Below, one piece after another: positions 1 to 12,571 of a stretch of 64,000 nt of DNA (within the stretch, counting starts at the first letter, position 1; each line of letters begins with the position of its first letter). Origin of the DNA: Trifolium pratense (taxonomy: Eukaryota; Streptophyta; Magnoliopsida; Fabales; Fabaceae); the NCBI RefSeq assembly GCF_020283565.1, contig NC_060059.1:26857838-26921837 (forward strand), in the 5' to 3' direction. The notes under the pieces are model-generated. The model was not told the origin of the DNA. It was given only the letters and a program-made list of their open reading frames with translations, and ran no database searches. The translations under genes were made by a program, and so were the position numbers.

Positions 1-474
1 TTGTTGATGTATGTGTATGAGTTAGAATATGTATGATAGTTCGAAAGTGTAAGGCCTTTCTTATACTCGTATGATATGCGATTATGTTTTCTAACTCTCT
101 GCTTTGGGTTAATTGCTGGACCTTTGGGGGTTCAGATATCCAGATTGACAGGTTATATGTTAGCTTGTCCGAGTAGCGTGGTGAAGCTCCGCTCTGATTG
201 TGACACGGGGAGAAAAGGGGTTTTGTACATATATATATATAAATTCCTTTAGAAAATTACTCTGTAATTGCTTATGTTTTCATATAAGAATTATTCTTGG
301 TGAAAAGTATTGGTTTTGTATAACTTATAACGCATCGTGTTGATGCGGAGGATTTTGTATTTTGTGATATTCAAACCAGCGCTTTATAATCAGATTTTCA
401 ATTTTTCCGCTGCGTATTTTCGAAAAAGATTTTATAAAGACAGAGTTAATTAATTAACGGGTTTGGGTGTTACA
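1..474 (+). repeat. 5' LTR of Tekay-like element A (right end only)
   Basis: This is the 3' portion of element A's 5' LTR. It matches 24112-24456 plus 27088-27220, which are pieces of A's 3' LTR, with about two visible substitutions and a TA-repeat length change. It ends in GGGTGTTACA directly before the primer binding site. The whole LTR, summed from the 3' copy, is about 2491 bp, so roughly 2 kb lies left of the window. Confidence 0.9.
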
Positions 475-478
475 ATAG

Positions 479-490
479 TGGTATCAGAGC
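479..490 (+). promoter_or_regulatory. Primer binding site of element A (initiator tRNA-Met type)
   Basis: TGGTATCAGAGC sits 4 bp after the LTR end at 474. It is complementary to the 3' end of plant initiator tRNA-Met, the usual minus-strand primer of chromoviruses and most copia elements. Confidence 0.93.
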
Positions 491-597
491 AGGTCGGTTC
501 GTGTGAACCAACTAGGACTTTTCTTTTCCCCGTATGAGCATGTGTAGGGAACACTGTTAGTACTTTCTAACGTCTAGTTGTGATTCGTTCAGGAATC

Positions 598-3500
598 ATG
601 GCTGCTGCGAGGACGAATGCTCAGATTGCGGAGGCTTTGGCCGCACTCACCAACATAGTGGTTAGAGATCATCAACCTGGAAGAGAGGTAGAGATGAGGT
701 TGGAAAGGTTCATGAAGCAGAAACCGCCAACATTTACCGGAGGTTACAACCCGGATGGAGCTCACAAGTGGCTGGAGGAACTTGAAATAATCTTTGAGGC
801 AATGGATTGTTCCGAGGAAGGGAAGACAACCCTTGGGACATATGTGTTGCGTGAGGAAGCGAATGTGTGGTGGAAGAATGCTAAGTTGAGGCTAGGACCC
901 GGTGGTATGGCTATACCATGGGCAAGGTTTAAAAGAGAATTTTTGGTTAAGTATTTTCCTGTGGATGTGAAGAACAAGAAAGTAGTGGAATTCATGGAGT
1001 TGAAACAGGGAAATATGACGGTAGCTGACTATGCCGTCAAGTTTGAGACTTTGTGTGCGTTTAGCCCGCATTACAACACTATGGAAGCGGAGAACGACAA
1101 GTGTGTGAAGTTTGAAAGTGGTCTACGTCCAGACATTAAGCATATGATTGGATTTTCACAGATAAGGGATTTTGCGACCCTTGTGAACAAGAGTAGGATC
1201 TGTGATGAAGATGGTAGGGCAAAGGTGAACTACTACAAAGCTGTGAACGACCGAAAAGGGAAAGGACAAGAGCGCGGAAAACCTTATGACAACCGCGGTA
1301 AAGGGAATACAAGTGGTGGTAAGAAGCCGGTGAATGGGAATTATTACAACTGTGGAGAAAGGGGTCATATGTCTTATGATTGCCCGAGGAAGGGAGATAG
1401 GTGTAAGAATTGTGGAAAGCTGGGCCACAAGACCGAAGCTTGCAGAGGAAAAGTGGTGTGTTTCAACTGTGGAGATGAAGGCCACAAGAGTCTGACTTGT
1501 AAGAAGCCCAAGAAGGTGATGGGCAAGGTGTTTGCTTTGAGTGGAGAGGATGCTAGCCTTGAGGACAATCTCATTAGAGGTACGTGTTTCATCTATAACA
1601 CTCCTTTAATTGCGATTATAGATACGGGAGCGACGCATTCTTTTATTTCTTTGGATTGTGCGAAGCGTCTTAGTATTCCTTTAACGGATATGACGGGTAG
1701 GATGGAAATAGAAACTCCTGCTAATGGTTCAGTGATTACCCGACAAGTATGTCGTAATTGCCCCGTAACCATTTTTGATAAGCACTTTGGTATGGATTTA
1801 GTGTGTATTCCACTTAGTGGTATGGATGTAATTTTTGGTATGAATTGGTTAATCTTCAACCGAATTCATATCAACTGTCGTGAGAAGGCCGTTGTTTTTC
1901 CGAAGCCGGAGGAGAACTTGCATTTGATGAGCGGGAAGGAAGTATCGGAAGCGTTGAAAGAACATGCCGAGATGTTCATGATGTTTGCATCATTGAAACT
2001 CGAAGGAGGAGTTAAGATAGAAGAGTTACCGATCGTTTGTGAATTCCCAGATGTGTTTCCGGATGACATATCTGACGTGCCTCCAAAGCGAGAGGTAGAG
2101 TTTTCTATCGACCTAGTACCTGGAACTAGTCCGATATCGATGGCGCCGTATCGAATGTCAGCGTCTGAGTTGAATGAATTGAAGAAGCAACTTGAAGAGC
2201 TGCTTGAGAAGAGGTTTGTTCGACCGAGTGTTTCGCCATGGGGAGCGCCGGTATTGCTTGTGAAGAAGAAAGATGGAAGCATGAGATTATGTATAGACTA
2301 TCGTCAGTTGAACAAAGTGACGATCAAGAATAAATATCCACTTCCGAGGATAGATGATTTGATGGATCAACTAGTTGGAGCTTGCGTGTTTAGTAAGATC
2401 GATTTGAGATCTGGATACCATCAGATTAGAGTGAAGACGGAAGACATACCTAAGACTGCATTCAGGACGAGGTATGGGCACTACGAGTATTCAGTTATGC
2501 CGTTTGGTGTGACCAATGCACCCGGAGTTTTCATGGAGTATATGAACCGAATTTTCCATTCATTTTTGGATAGATTCGTGGTGGTGTTCATCGACGACAT
2601 TTTGATTTACTCGAAATCCGAGGAAGAGCACGAAGAGCACTTGAGGATTGTTTTACAAGTCTTGAAGGAGAAGAAGTTGTATGCCAAGTTGTCAAAGTGT
2701 GAATTTTGGATGAAAGAGGTGAGTTTCTTAGGGCATATAATTTCAAGTGGAGGAATCGTGGTAGATCCTGCGAAGGTTGACGCTGTGTCACAGTGGGGAA
2801 CGCCGGAATCTGTTTCAGAGATTAGAAGTTTCCTTGGTTTAGCCGGTTATTATAGAAGATTCATCGAAGGTTTTTCGAAGTTGGCTTTGCCGTTAACCAA
2901 GTTGACGAGGAAAGATCAAGCGTTTGTTTGGGATGGTAATTGTGAGAAGAGTTTCCAAGAGCTCAAGAGAAGATTGACTACTGCACCCGTGTTGATTTTA
3001 CCCGATGCCAAAGAGTCGTTCGTCGTGTATTGCGATGCTTCGAAGTTAGGACTTGGTGGAGTGCTTATGCAAGGGGGTAATGTGGTAGCATATGCTTCAA
3101 GGCAACTGAAGGTTCACGAGAGGAACTATCCAACGCATGATTTGGAGTTAGCCGCAGTGGTGTTTGCTTTGAAAGTGTGGAGACACTACTTGTATGGATC
3201 GAGGTTTGAAGTGTTTAGTGATCACAAGAGTCTGAGATACTTATTCGACCAGAAGGAGTTGAATATGAGGCAACGAAGATGGCTCGAATTCTTAAAGGAC
3301 TACGATTTTGAATTGAGTTATCACCCCGGAAAAGCCAATGTGGTGGCCGATGCATTAAGTAGGAAAACTTTGCATATGTCATCATTGATGGTGAGAGAGT
3401 TGGAGTTGATTGAAGAATTCCGAGACTTGAGTCTTGTGTGTGAGGTTACTTCTTCAAGTGTGAAGCTTGGGATGTTGAGAATGACGAATCCTTTTCTTGA

Positions 3501-4965
3501 AGATATTAAAGAACGTCAGAAATCGGATAAGAAATTGATGGAGAAGATGGTACTCATCAATGAAGGCAAGGAGACCAATATCAAGATTGACGAAAGTGGA
3601 GTCATGAGATTTCACGGAAGAGTTTGTGTACCGGATGTACCCGAATTAAAGAGAATGATCATGGAAGAAGGTCACAGAAGTGGTTTGAGTATTCATCCTG
3701 GAGTAACCAAGATGTATCAGGATTTGAGGAAGTTGTTTTGGTGGCCGGGAATGAAGAGGCAAATTTCTGAATTTGTTTATTCATGCTTAACTTGTCAGAA
3801 ATCGAAGATCGAACATCAGAAGCCGTTTGGTTTGTTGCAACCAATGTTTATACCCGAATGGAAATGGGATAGCATTGCAATGGATTTTGTGGGAGGTTTA
3901 CCGAAGACCAAGAAAAGTAACGAGGTGATTTGGGTAGTGGTAGATCGTCTGACGAAGTGTGCTCACTTCATTGCTATCAGGAAAGGTACTTTGGTGCCTA
4001 AGTTGGCCGAGATTTATGTGGAGCAGATTGTGAAGCTACATGGTATTCCAACAAGTATTATTTCGGATAGAGATCCGAGATTTACTTCTAGATTTTGGGA
4101 AAGCTTGCAAGAAGCTTTAGGAACGAAGTTGAGGTTGAGTTCAGCGTATCACCCTCAGACAGATGGTCAGTCGGAGAGGACGATACAATCCTTAGAGGAT
4201 TTGTTGAGAGCGTGTGTTTTGGAACAAAACGTGAATTGGGATTCTTGTTTGCCATTGGTAGAGTTTACATACAACAACAGTTACCATTCTAGTATCGGAA
4301 TGGCACCGTTTGAGGCTTTGTATGGGAGAAGGTGTAGGACACCTCTGTGTTGGTATGAAACTGGAGAAGGTGCAATTCTTGGACCAGAGATTGTACAAGA
4401 AACAACAGAGAAGATTCGGATGATTCGTGAGAAGATGAAAACGTCTCAGAGTCGACAGAAGAGTTATCATGATAAGAGGAGGAAGGACATTGAATTCCAA
4501 GAAGGGGATCATGTATTCCTACGAGTTACATCGACTACTGGAGTAGGACGTGCGTTGAAGTCGCGGAAGTTGACATCTAGGTTTATTGGACCATTTGAGA
4601 TTTTGAAGCGAGTTGGGAAAGTTGCGTATAGGATTGCATTACCGCCATCATTGGCGAATTTGCACGATGTTTTCCATGTATCACAGTTGCGCAAGTATGT
4701 GTCTGATCCGACACACGTGATTGAATCGGACGATGTTCAAGTGAGGGATGACTTGACCGTCGAGACTGTGCCTTTGAGAATTGAAGGAAGAGAAGTGAAG
4801 AGGTTGAGAAACAAAGAGATTGCATCAGTGAAAGTCGTGTGGGGAGGACCGGCTGGTGAGAATGCAACGTGGGAGTTGGAAAGTTGGATGAGAGTTTTAT
4901 CCGGGGTTGTTCTTAGTCGAGCAATTTTCGAGGGCGAAAATATTTTAAGTGGGGGAGAGTTGTAA
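598..4965 (+). CDS. Gag-Pol polyprotein of Tekay-like Ty3-gypsy chromovirus (element A)
   Basis: This is a single open frame of 1455 codons encoding the proteins for retrotransposon replication and integration. The start is the ATG at 598; the upstream frame has only non-ATG codons. In order it shows a gag domain (residues ~40-200), three CCHC zinc knuckles (~250-305), an aspartic protease with [10 protein letters not shown] (~345), and reverse transcriptase with [10 protein letters not shown], then the catalytic FIDDIL (~670). RNase H follows (DASKLGLGG, ~820; ADALSR), then an HHCC-type integrase with the rve core ([36 protein letters not shown]) and a C-terminal chromodomain-like segment ending around WELES. 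The tail after that differs from element B and resembles the end of element C. The frame runs through the polypurine tract, and its stop codon lies in the first bases of the 3' LTR. I see no stop or frameshift, so it may be functional. The high confidence is for the family; activity is inferred. Confidence 0.95.
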   Translation: MAAARTNAQIAEALAALTNIVVRDHQPGREVEMRLERFMKQKPPTFTGGYNPDGAHKWLEELEIIFEAMDCSEEGKTTLGTYVLREEANVWWKNAKLRLGPGGMAIPWARFKREFLVKYFPVDVKNKKVVEFMELKQGNMTVADYAVKFETLCAFSPHYNTMEAENDKCVKFESGLRPDIKHMIGFSQIRDFATLVNKSRICDEDGRAKVNYYKAVNDRKGKGQERGKPYDNRGKGNTSGGKKPVNGNYYNCGERGHMSYDCPRKGDRCKNCGKLGHKTEACRGKVVCFNCGDEGHKSLTCKKPKKVMGKVFALSGEDASLEDNLIRGTCFIYNTPLIAIIDTGATHSFISLDCAKRLSIPLTDMTGRMEIETPANGSVITRQVCRNCPVTIFDKHFGMDLVCIPLSGMDVIFGMNWLIFNRIHINCREKAVVFPKPEENLHLMSGKEVSEALKEHAEMFMMFASLKLEGGVKIEELPIVCEFPDVFPDDISDVPPKREVEFSIDLVPGTSPISMAPYRMSASELNELKKQLEELLEKRFVRPSVSPWGAPVLLVKKKDGSMRLCIDYRQLNKVTIKNKYPLPRIDDLMDQLVGACVFSKIDLRSGYHQIRVKTEDIPKTAFRTRYGHYEYSVMPFGVTNAPGVFMEYMNRIFHSFLDRFVVVFIDDILIYSKSEEEHEEHLRIVLQVLKEKKLYAKLSKCEFWMKEVSFLGHIISSGGIVVDPAKVDAVSQWGTPESVSEIRSFLGLAGYYRRFIEGFSKLALPLTKLTRKDQAFVWDGNCEKSFQELKRRLTTAPVLILPDAKESFVVYCDASKLGLGGVLMQGGNVVAYASRQLKVHERNYPTHDLELAAVVFALKVWRHYLYGSRFEVFSDHKSLRYLFDQKELNMRQRRWLEFLKDYDFELSYHPGKANVVADALSRKTLHMSSLMVRELELIEEFRDLSLVCEVTSSSVKLGMLRMTNPFLEDIKERQKSDKKLMEKMVLINEGKETNIKIDESGVMRFHGRVCVPDVPELKRMIMEEGHRSGLSIHPGVTKMYQDLRKLFWWPGMKRQISEFVYSCLTCQKSKIEHQKPFGLLQPMFIPEWKWDSIAMDFVGGLPKTKKSNEVIWVVVDRLTKCAHFIAIRKGTLVPKLAEIYVEQIVKLHGIPTSIISDRDPRFTSRFWESLQEALGTKLRLSSAYHPQTDGQSERTIQSLEDLLRACVLEQNVNWDSCLPLVEFTYNNSYHSSIGMAPFEALYGRRCRTPLCWYETGEGAILGPEIVQETTEKIRMIREKMKTSQSRQKSYHDKRRKDIEFQEGDHVFLRVTSTTGVGRALKSRKLTSRFIGPFEILKRVGKVAYRIALPPSLANLHDVFHVSQLRKYVSDPTHVIESDDVQVRDDLTVETVPLRIEGREVKRLRNKEIASVKVVWGGPAGENATWELESWMRVLSGVVLSRAIFEGENILSGGEL
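4945..4960 (+). promoter_or_regulatory. Polypurine tract of element A
   Basis: A purine-rich run (TTTTAAGTGGGGGAGAGT region) directly precedes the LTR start TGTAACGACC at 4961. It would prime plus-strand synthesis. It also codes for the last residues of the polyprotein. Confidence 0.85.
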
Positions 4966-5273
4966 CGACCCGTTTTTCGTAAAATATATTCTATATGTTT
5001 TATTTTATTGTTTGACTTTCAAAAGAATTTTCTCGTAATCGGAGATTATTTATTTTGCGCGAGCGTAAGTTAGCGAACGAGATTGTGTGAGTTGGGCCTA
5101 GAGGGGGCAAAGATTTGGGCTTAGAAATGAATAGTGTTGGGCTTGGTTTGTCATGAGATTTTTATGATGCAAGTGGGAGGAGAAGATATTTTCTTCAACT
5201 TGGTTGGTAAGAAAAGTCAATAAAGGTGGAAAGGAGATAAGAACAAGGGAAAAATCACAAAGTTCATTCATTC
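4961..5273 (+). repeat. 3' LTR of element A, segment 1 of 3
   Basis: It starts TGTAACGACCCG and stops at the CATTC target duplication (5269-5273), where element B is inserted. The LTR resumes at 22412. Confidence 0.92.
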
Positions 5274-7568
5274 TGTAACGACCCGTTTTTCGTATTCGTA
5301 TATTTTATTAAATGTATTTTATTTATTAATTGGCTTTTATTATTTTAGTGAGCGACGAATAATTATTTAGCCGATCGTAAGTTATTAGGCGCGAGAACCT
5401 TGTTTTGGGCTTAAATGGGCGTGAGAGGCAATGGGCCTAAGCCATTTGGGCTTGGTTCATGACACATGAGAAGTAGTATAAGTAGCAAGTCCAACTTATG
5501 AATAGTATCATAAATTCATTTCTTGAGTTTGAGTGAGTGGAAGCAAGATAGAGCAAGAGCTAGGGTTTTGGCTAAGAGAAGGCTTGAATCATCACCAAAC
5601 TTAAGGTAAGAGATTAGAATTCATGATTCTTGAGTGACAAGGAGGGGGGAGATTGTCTATGTCTCCGTTCCCGAACTCTCCCACTCAATTTCTTTTAGAT
5701 TTTTGATAAGTTTTTGTATGTGAGTATGATGTTCTTCATCATCACTTTGTATGTGTTAATTACTAGCTTGATTCCATGATGAATATGTATGTGTTTGGAT
5801 CATTTTTGGAAAGTTTATGAAAGTTGCTTAAAACCCAAGAAATTGGCTTGATTTTGATTATTTGAGGTATTTAGATGTTTGGAAGGGATGATTAATGTTC
5901 CTTGATACCATATATGTTTGGAATGGCTGTTTATATGAATTTATAACATGTTTGGATGAATTTTGAGTTGATTTGATGTTAAACCGCCTTAGATAACTCA
6001 AGAACAGATTTTCTTTCTGGTGTAGTTCGCTTAGCGAAGAGTAGCTCGCTACAGCGAATAAGCTCGCTACAAGCTCGCTACCTGTTCGCCATGTACCTGT
6101 AATCCTCTGATGTAGTTCGCTATAGCGAATAGAGCTTCGCTTAGCGAATAAGTTCGCTACCTGTTCGCTACGGATTCGCTTAGCGAATAGTACTGAACCT
6201 GCAACTTTTGTTATTGTTTATAAGTGTGATTAGGCACTTGTATCATGGTTTAAGAGTATCCTTACATGATTGTTGATACATGTTGATACTATTAATGCTT
6301 ATTGTTAATCGTTATATGAATGATAAACGTGTATGCAATAAGTTGTAGCTTAATGTGAGCAATGTATATGTTTTAGCATTAATTTGCAATGATAAGAGAA
6401 TGATGTATGTTTTATGACATAAGTGTAAGTGAAACCTTGTGTGTATAAAAATGAGCATGCAGATAATTACCATGTGAATAATTATGAATTGAGTGATAGG
6501 ATATTGTGTTATCCTAATGTGTTAGATGTTGGAATTGTGTTTCCGCATCAGTGAATGATTAGCTTCGAGCTAGATAGCGTCATGTATTTGATGTGTTTAA
6601 AAGTAATCATGCATTCATGATTGTATGTGAACATTGGAAACTTGGGTTCCAATAACGAAAATGGATTATGTGTCCATAATGAAGCCGAGGATCGGATTAG
6701 ATGAATCCATGAGTCCAGAGCTGCTATCCAACAGGATATAAAACTGTTTTGGCTTATCCAAGGGAGATAAGATGGTTCGGTAAGTTCCGACATATCCAGC
6801 ATGATATAAAACTGTTCTTGGTCCACCGTTGGTGAGACATCTTGGTACCACATGCATTTAGTTATGTCTAGGGATGGCATGACAGTGAATTAATTGGCAT
6901 TAGATACCTTAGGGTAAATGCGCATATATTTGATAAATGGTAAGTGACATTATTTGGTTGAATGGTGTTGAACCTTATTAATTGATAATTGTTTAGTGCG
7001 ATGTTTGACGTGAGTTAGAATATGTATGAGGTAGTTCGAAAGTGTAAGGTCTTTCTTATGCTCGTATGATATGCGATTATGTTTTCTAACTCTCTGCTTT
7101 GTGTTATTTGCTGGACCTTTGGGGGTTCAGATATTCAGGCTGAGGATTGTGCCGACGTTTAGACTGCGGTATTAGCTGGGTGTTGAAGATACCTTTTGGT
7201 GAGGAGACTTAGCATAGATTACTCCTCTTAGTACTAGCTTTGACTAGAGTTTGTAAATAGTGAATGCTCTGGTAATGTAACATCGAGTCGGGGTTAAACT
7301 AGGATTTCATCGTATATCGGTGTTACCTTTTGATATGTTAGTTCTTGTATAAGTGACATCCTTAGGGATGAATATGGCTTATGTATATATATATGTATAT
7401 ATATGCATGCTTGGTTTGTTTGGAATCCGCTGTTGCTTTTCATGTTAAATTTCATGATGCTCTGTGTGTATGCTTGTGTTTTAATTACCGCGTGGCACTC
7501 TGCCTTTACGCTTGTTAAAAAGTTTTTAAAATTACGTTTTTAAGGGTAGTATGGGTTAGGGTGTTACA
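5274..7568 (+). repeat. 5' LTR of element B
   Basis: It starts TGTAACGACCCG and ends GGGTGTTACA. It holds a TATA-like TATAAGTA at 5477-5484, a cluster of short TTCGCT/AGCGAA palindromes at 6025-6189, and TA-rich repeats near 7380. Short apparent reading frames inside are LTR sequence, since they recur identically in the 3' copy. Confidence 0.94.
5477..5484 (+). promoter_or_regulatory. Putative TATA box of the element B LTR
   Basis: TATAAGTA lies in the LTR about 200 bp from its start. The same TATAAGTAGCAAGTCC context recurs in C's LTR (near 10425) and in B's 3' LTR, as expected for a conserved promoter core. The transcription start is not known. Confidence 0.45.
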
Positions 7569-7572
7569 ATAG

Positions 7573-7584
7573 TGGTATCAGAGC
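7573..7584 (+). promoter_or_regulatory. Primer binding site of element B
   Basis: TGGTATCAGAGC (initiator tRNA-Met type) begins 5 bp after the LTR end at 7568. Confidence 0.93.
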
Positions 7585-7691
7585 AGGTCGGTTCGTGTGA
7601 ACCAATTAGGACTTTTCTTTTCCCCGTATGAGCATGTGTAGGGAACACTGTTAGTACTTTCTAACGTCTAGTTGTGATTCGTTCAGGAATC

Positions 7692-10220
7692 ATGGCTGCT
7701 GCGAGAACGAATGCTCAGATTGCGGAAGCTTTGGCCGCACTTACCAACATTGTGGTTAGAGATCATCAACCTGGAAGAGAGGTAGAGATGAGGTTGGAAA
7801 GGTTCATGAAGCAGAAACCGCCAACATTTACCGGAGGTTACAACCCGGATGGAGCTCACAAGTGGCTGGAGGAACTTGAGATAATTTTTGAAGCAATGGA
7901 TTGTTCCGAGGAAGGGAAGACAACCCTTGGAACATATGTGTTGCGTGAGGAAGCGAATGTGTGGTGGAAGAATGCCAAGTTGAGGCTAGGACCCGGTGGT
8001 ATGGCTATACCATGGGCAAGGTTTAAAAGAGAATTTTTGGTTAAGTATTTTCCTGTGGATGTGAAGAACAAGAAAGTAGTGGAATTCATGGAGTTGAAAC
8101 AGGGAAATATGACGGTAGCTGACTATGCCGTCAAGTTTGAGACTTTGTGTGCGTTTAGCCCGCATTACAACACTATGGAAGCGGAGAACGACAAGTGTGT
8201 GAAGTTTGAAAGTGGTCTACGTCCAGACATTAAGCATATGATTGGATTTTCGCAGATAAGGGATTTTGCGACCCTTGTGAACAAAAGTAGGATTTGTGAT
8301 GAAGATGGTAGAGCCAAGGTGAACTACTACAAGGCTGCGAATGACCGAAAAGGGAAAGGACAAGAGCGCGGAAAACCTTATGATAACCGCGGTAGGGGTA
8401 ATACAAGTGGTGGTAAGAAGCCGGTGAATGGAAGTTGTTACAACTGTGGAGAAAGGGGTCATATGTCTTATGATTGCCCTAAGAAAGGAGATAGGTGTAA
8501 GAATTGTGGAAAGCTGGGCCACAAGACCGAGGTTTGTAGAGGAAAAGTGGTGTGTTTCAATTGTGGAGATGAAGGCCACAAGAGTCTGACTTGTAAGAAG
8601 CCCAAGAAGGTGATGGGCAAGGTGTTTGCCTTGAGTGGAGAGGATGCTAGCCTTGAGGACAATCTCATTAGAGGTACGTGTTTCATCTATGACACTCCTT
8701 TAATTGCGATTATAGATACGGGAGCGACGCATTCTTTTATTTCTTTGGATTGTGCGAAGCGTCTTAGTATTCCTTTAACGAATATGATGGGTAGGATGGA
8801 AATAGAAACTCCTGCTAATGGTTCAGTGATTACCCGACAAGTATGTCGTAACTGCCCCGTAACCATTTTTGGTAGGCATTTTGGTATGGATTTAGTGTGT
8901 ATTCCACTTAGTGGTATGGATGTGATTTTTGGTATGAATTGGTTAATCTTCAACCGAATTCATATCAACTGTCTTGAGAAAGCCGTTGTTTTTCCGAAGC
9001 CGGAGGAGAACTTGCATTTGATGAGCGGGAAGGAAGTATCAGAAGCGTTGAAAGAACATGCCGAGATGTTCATGATGTTTGCATCATTGAAACTCGAAGG
9101 AGGAGTTAAGATAGAAGAGTTACCGATCGTTTGTGAATTCCCAGATGTGTTTCCAGATGACATATCTGACGTGCCTCCAAAGCGAGAGGTAGAGTTTTCT
9201 ATCGACCTAGTACCTGGAACTAGTCCGATATCGATGGCGCCGTATCGAATGTCAGCGTCAGAGTTGAATGAATTGAAGAAGCAACTTGAAGAGCTGCTTA
9301 AGAAGAGGTTTGTTCGACCGAGTGTTTCGCCATGGGGAGCGCCGGTATTGCTTGTGAAGAAGAAAGATGGAAGCATGAGATTATGTATAGACTATCGTCA
9401 GTTGAACAAAGTGACGATCAAGAATAAATATCCACTTCCGAGGATAGATGATTTGATGGATCAACTAGTTGGAGCTTGCGTGTTTAGTAAGATCGATTTG
9501 AGATCTGGATACCATCAGATTAGAGTAAAGACGGAGAACATACCTAAGACTGCATTTAGGACGAGGTATGGGCACTACGAGTATTCAGTTATGCCGTTTG
9601 GTGTGACCAATGCACCTGGAGTTTTCATGGAGTATATGAACCGAATTTTCCATTCATTTTTGGATAGATTCGTGGTGGTGTTCATCGACGACATTTTGAT
9701 TTACTCAAAATCCGAGGAAGAGCACGAAGAGCACTTGAGGATTGTTTTGCAAGTCTTGAAGGAGAAGAAGTTGTATGCCAAGTTGTCGAAGTGTGAATTT
9801 TGGATGAAAGAGGTGAGTTTCCTAGGGCATATAATTTCAAGTGGAGGAATCGCGGTAGATCCTGCGAAGGTTGACGCTGTGTCACAGTGGGGAACGCCGG
9901 AATCTGTTTCAGAGATTAGAAGTTTTCTTGGTTTAGCCGGTTATTATAGAAGATTCATCGAGGGTTTTTCGAAGTTGGCTTTACCGTTAACCAAGTTAAC
10001 GAGGAAAGATCAAGCGTTTGTTTGGGATGGTATTTGTGAGAAGAGTTTCCAAGAGCTCAAGAGAAGATTGACTACTGCACCCGTGTTGATTTTACCTGAT
10101 GCCAAAGAGTCGTTCGTCGTGTATTGCGATGCTTCGAAGTTAGGACTTGGTGGAGTGCTTATGCAAGGGGGTAATGTGGTAGCATATGCTTCAAGGCAAC
10201 TGAAGGTTCACGAGAGGAAC
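7692..10220 (+). CDS. Gag-Pol of element B, first part (gag to RNase H), cut by element C
   Basis: This holds 843 codons from the ATG at 7692 and is nearly identical to element A. It has gag, three CCHC knuckles, protease ([10 protein letters not shown]), reverse transcriptase with FIDDIL, and the start of RNase H (DASKLGLGG). The frame stops at the GGAAC target site where element C is inserted and resumes at 18281 after the duplicated GGAAC. Both parts are whole numbers of codons and in the same phase, so the insertion of C is the only break I see. As it stands the polyprotein is truncated within RNase H. Confidence 0.93.
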
Positions 10221-12554
10221 TGTAACGACCCAAAATTTAGTATTCGTTATTTAATTATTTTATTACGCGAGGGCGTGATTTATAATTAAATTATTAAGTG
10301 GCGAATAATCATTTAGCGAGAACGTAAGTTAATGAGCGAGAAGTTATGTTGATTGGGCCTTGGGGCGTGTAAGTGGTTATTGGGCTTAGCCAATTGGGCT
10401 TTGATCCATGAGAATAGAGAGAACTATAAGTAGCAAGTCCTCCATGAATAGTCTCATAATTCATGTTTCATGAGAAAGGAAGATTGAGAGCTTAGCTAGG
10501 GCAAGGAGCTCATGAGGGAGAGGGAGAGCTCGTGGGAGAGAAAGAGAAGAGCAAGCTTGAGGAATCGTCGAGCTAAGGTACGAGAGTTAGATTACATATT
10601 CGTGAGTGATTCGAAAGAGGGGAGGATGTCGATTCCTCCATTCCCAAACTCTTTCCACTCTATTTTCTTGTGGGTTTTGTGGGTGATTTTCTTAATGGAA
10701 AATGGATTCTTTTGATCCTAACATGTGTAGTGAACTCATGGTAGATGAGGTAAACAACTTTGGGGAGTTGAAAATGGGAATATGTAGATGTTTGATCAAT
10801 GATTTGAATGGTTATGCAACTTTGCTTATTTTGCAAGAAATTGGCATGATTTTGATTGTTTGAGGTATTTGGATGTTTAGAAAGGATGATTAATGTTCCT
10901 TGATACCATATATGCTTGAATTAGCTGTTTATATGAATTTATAACATGTCTAGATGAATTTTTGAGTGGATTTCATGTTAAACCGCCTTAGAAACTCAAG
11001 AACAGATTTTCTTTCTGGTGTAGTTCGCTTAGCGAACAGTAGTTCGCTACAGCGAATAAGCTCGCTACCAGTTCGCTACCTGTTCGCCATGTACCTGTAA
11101 TCCTCTGATGTAGTTCGCTACAGCGAATTGAGATTCGCTTAGCGAATGAGTTCGCTACCTGTTCGCTTTGGATTCGCTCAGCGAACAGTACTGAACCTGC
11201 AACTTTTGTTAATGTTTGTAAGTGTGATTTGGCACTTGTAATATGGTTTAAGGGTATCCTTACATGATTGTTGATACATGTTGATACTGTTAATGCTTAT
11301 TGTTAATCGTTATATGATTGATAAACGTGTATGCAATAAGTTGTGGCTTAAAATGAGCAATGTGAAGATTTGGCATTAATTTGTAATGTTAAGTGAATGT
11401 GTTTGAATTGTGTTTCCGCATTCATAATGAGTAGCTTCGAGCTAGAAATATCATATTGATGATATGTGCAAACATACATGCATTCATGTATATATATGTT
11501 GAAATTGGAAACTTGGGTTCCAATAGATTTAAATGGATTTTTGAGTCCATAAGGAAGCCGAGGATCGGATTAGATGAATCCATAAGATCTAGAGCTGCTA
11601 TCCAGCAGGATATAAAACTGTTTAACTTATCCATGAGGGATATGAAGGTTTGGTAAGTTCCGAACAATCCGGCAAGATGTAAAACTGTTTAACTTATCCA
11701 TAAGGGGTAAAAGGCAATTGGTACCACATGCATTAGTCGTGTCTAGGGATGACATGACATTGGATAATTGGCATTAGATGCATTAGGGTAAATGCACATG
11801 TATTTGATAATTGTTATGTGACATTATCTGATTGGATTGTAATGTGTTTTCCGTATGTGTTAAGCTTTGGTAGTTACTAATTGTTTAATACTGTGATTGT
11901 TGCCATGTCTTGGTATGTGAGCAGAGTCCGTCATGACTATAAAATGAACAAGTGTAGAGTCCGTCATGACTATAAAATGAACACTTTGGTAGTGTCCGAG
12001 AAGACGTGAAACTATATGATTGGTGTGTTCGTAAATGAATGATTAATTGGTAGTCGTATTTGACGATGTACGTGCGTGAGTTAGAAATGCATGATAGCGT
12101 GTGAAGTGTGTAGTATACTACTTACACTTATATTTATGTTTATGTTTTCTAACTCTCTGCTATGTGTAATTGCTGGACCTTTGGGGGTCCAGGTTGACAG
12201 GTTATGTGTTAGCCTCGTCCGAGTGCAATGGTGAAGCTCTGCTCTGATTGAGATACGGGAAAAAGGGGTTTTTATATGTATATGCATGTAGTCCTCTTAG
12301 TATACTCTGTTGGTCTTAAGCTTTCATTTGAAAAGTATCCGTTTTGTATAACTAATAACGCATCGTTCGATGCGAGGTTTTGTTTTTAGTTCATTCGAAT
12401 ATTTTACTAGATAAATGTATTAGTATTATCTTTGAATGAAGTTTGTGATATTCAAACCAGCGCTTTGTAAATCAGATTTTCAATTTTTCCGCTGCGTATT
12501 TTCGAAAAAGATTTTATAAAGTCAGAGTTAATTAAATAACGGGTTTGGGTGTCA
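10221..12554 (+). repeat. 5' LTR of element C
   Basis: It starts TGTAACGACCCAAAATTT and contains a palindrome cluster (11023-11186), two copies of a 33-bp repeat (about 11932-11982) and a TATA-like element near 10425. Its last ~130 bp closely match the end of A's LTR, not B's. The small open frames within are not supported as genes, because they are repeated in the 3' LTR. Confidence 0.93.
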
Positions 12555-12559
12555 AGTAG

Positions 12560-12571
12560 TGGTATCAGAGC
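12560..12571 (+). promoter_or_regulatory. Primer binding site of element C
   Basis: TGGTATCAGAGC is intact despite loss of coding capacity in this element, consistent with recent replication. Confidence 0.92.

Noticed and set aside
1866..2282. A 138-codon minus-strand open frame, repeated at 8960-9376
   Set aside because: It is antisense to gag-pol, repeats only because A and B are near-identical, and has no recognisable protein features.
6025..6189. Palindromic repeats as a CRISPR-like array
   Set aside because: Plant nuclear DNA, very short repeats with irregular spacing, no spacers of uniform size and no cas genes.
6548..6880. A 110-codon minus-strand frame, repeated at 21386-21718 and partly at 23513
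   Set aside because: LTR sequence of A and B; recurrence reflects the repeat, not a conserved gene.
10512..10715. A 67-codon frame in C's LTR, repeated at 16231-16434
   Set aside because: It lies within the LTR pair, so it occurs twice by definition; its composition is low-complexity and there is no family motif.
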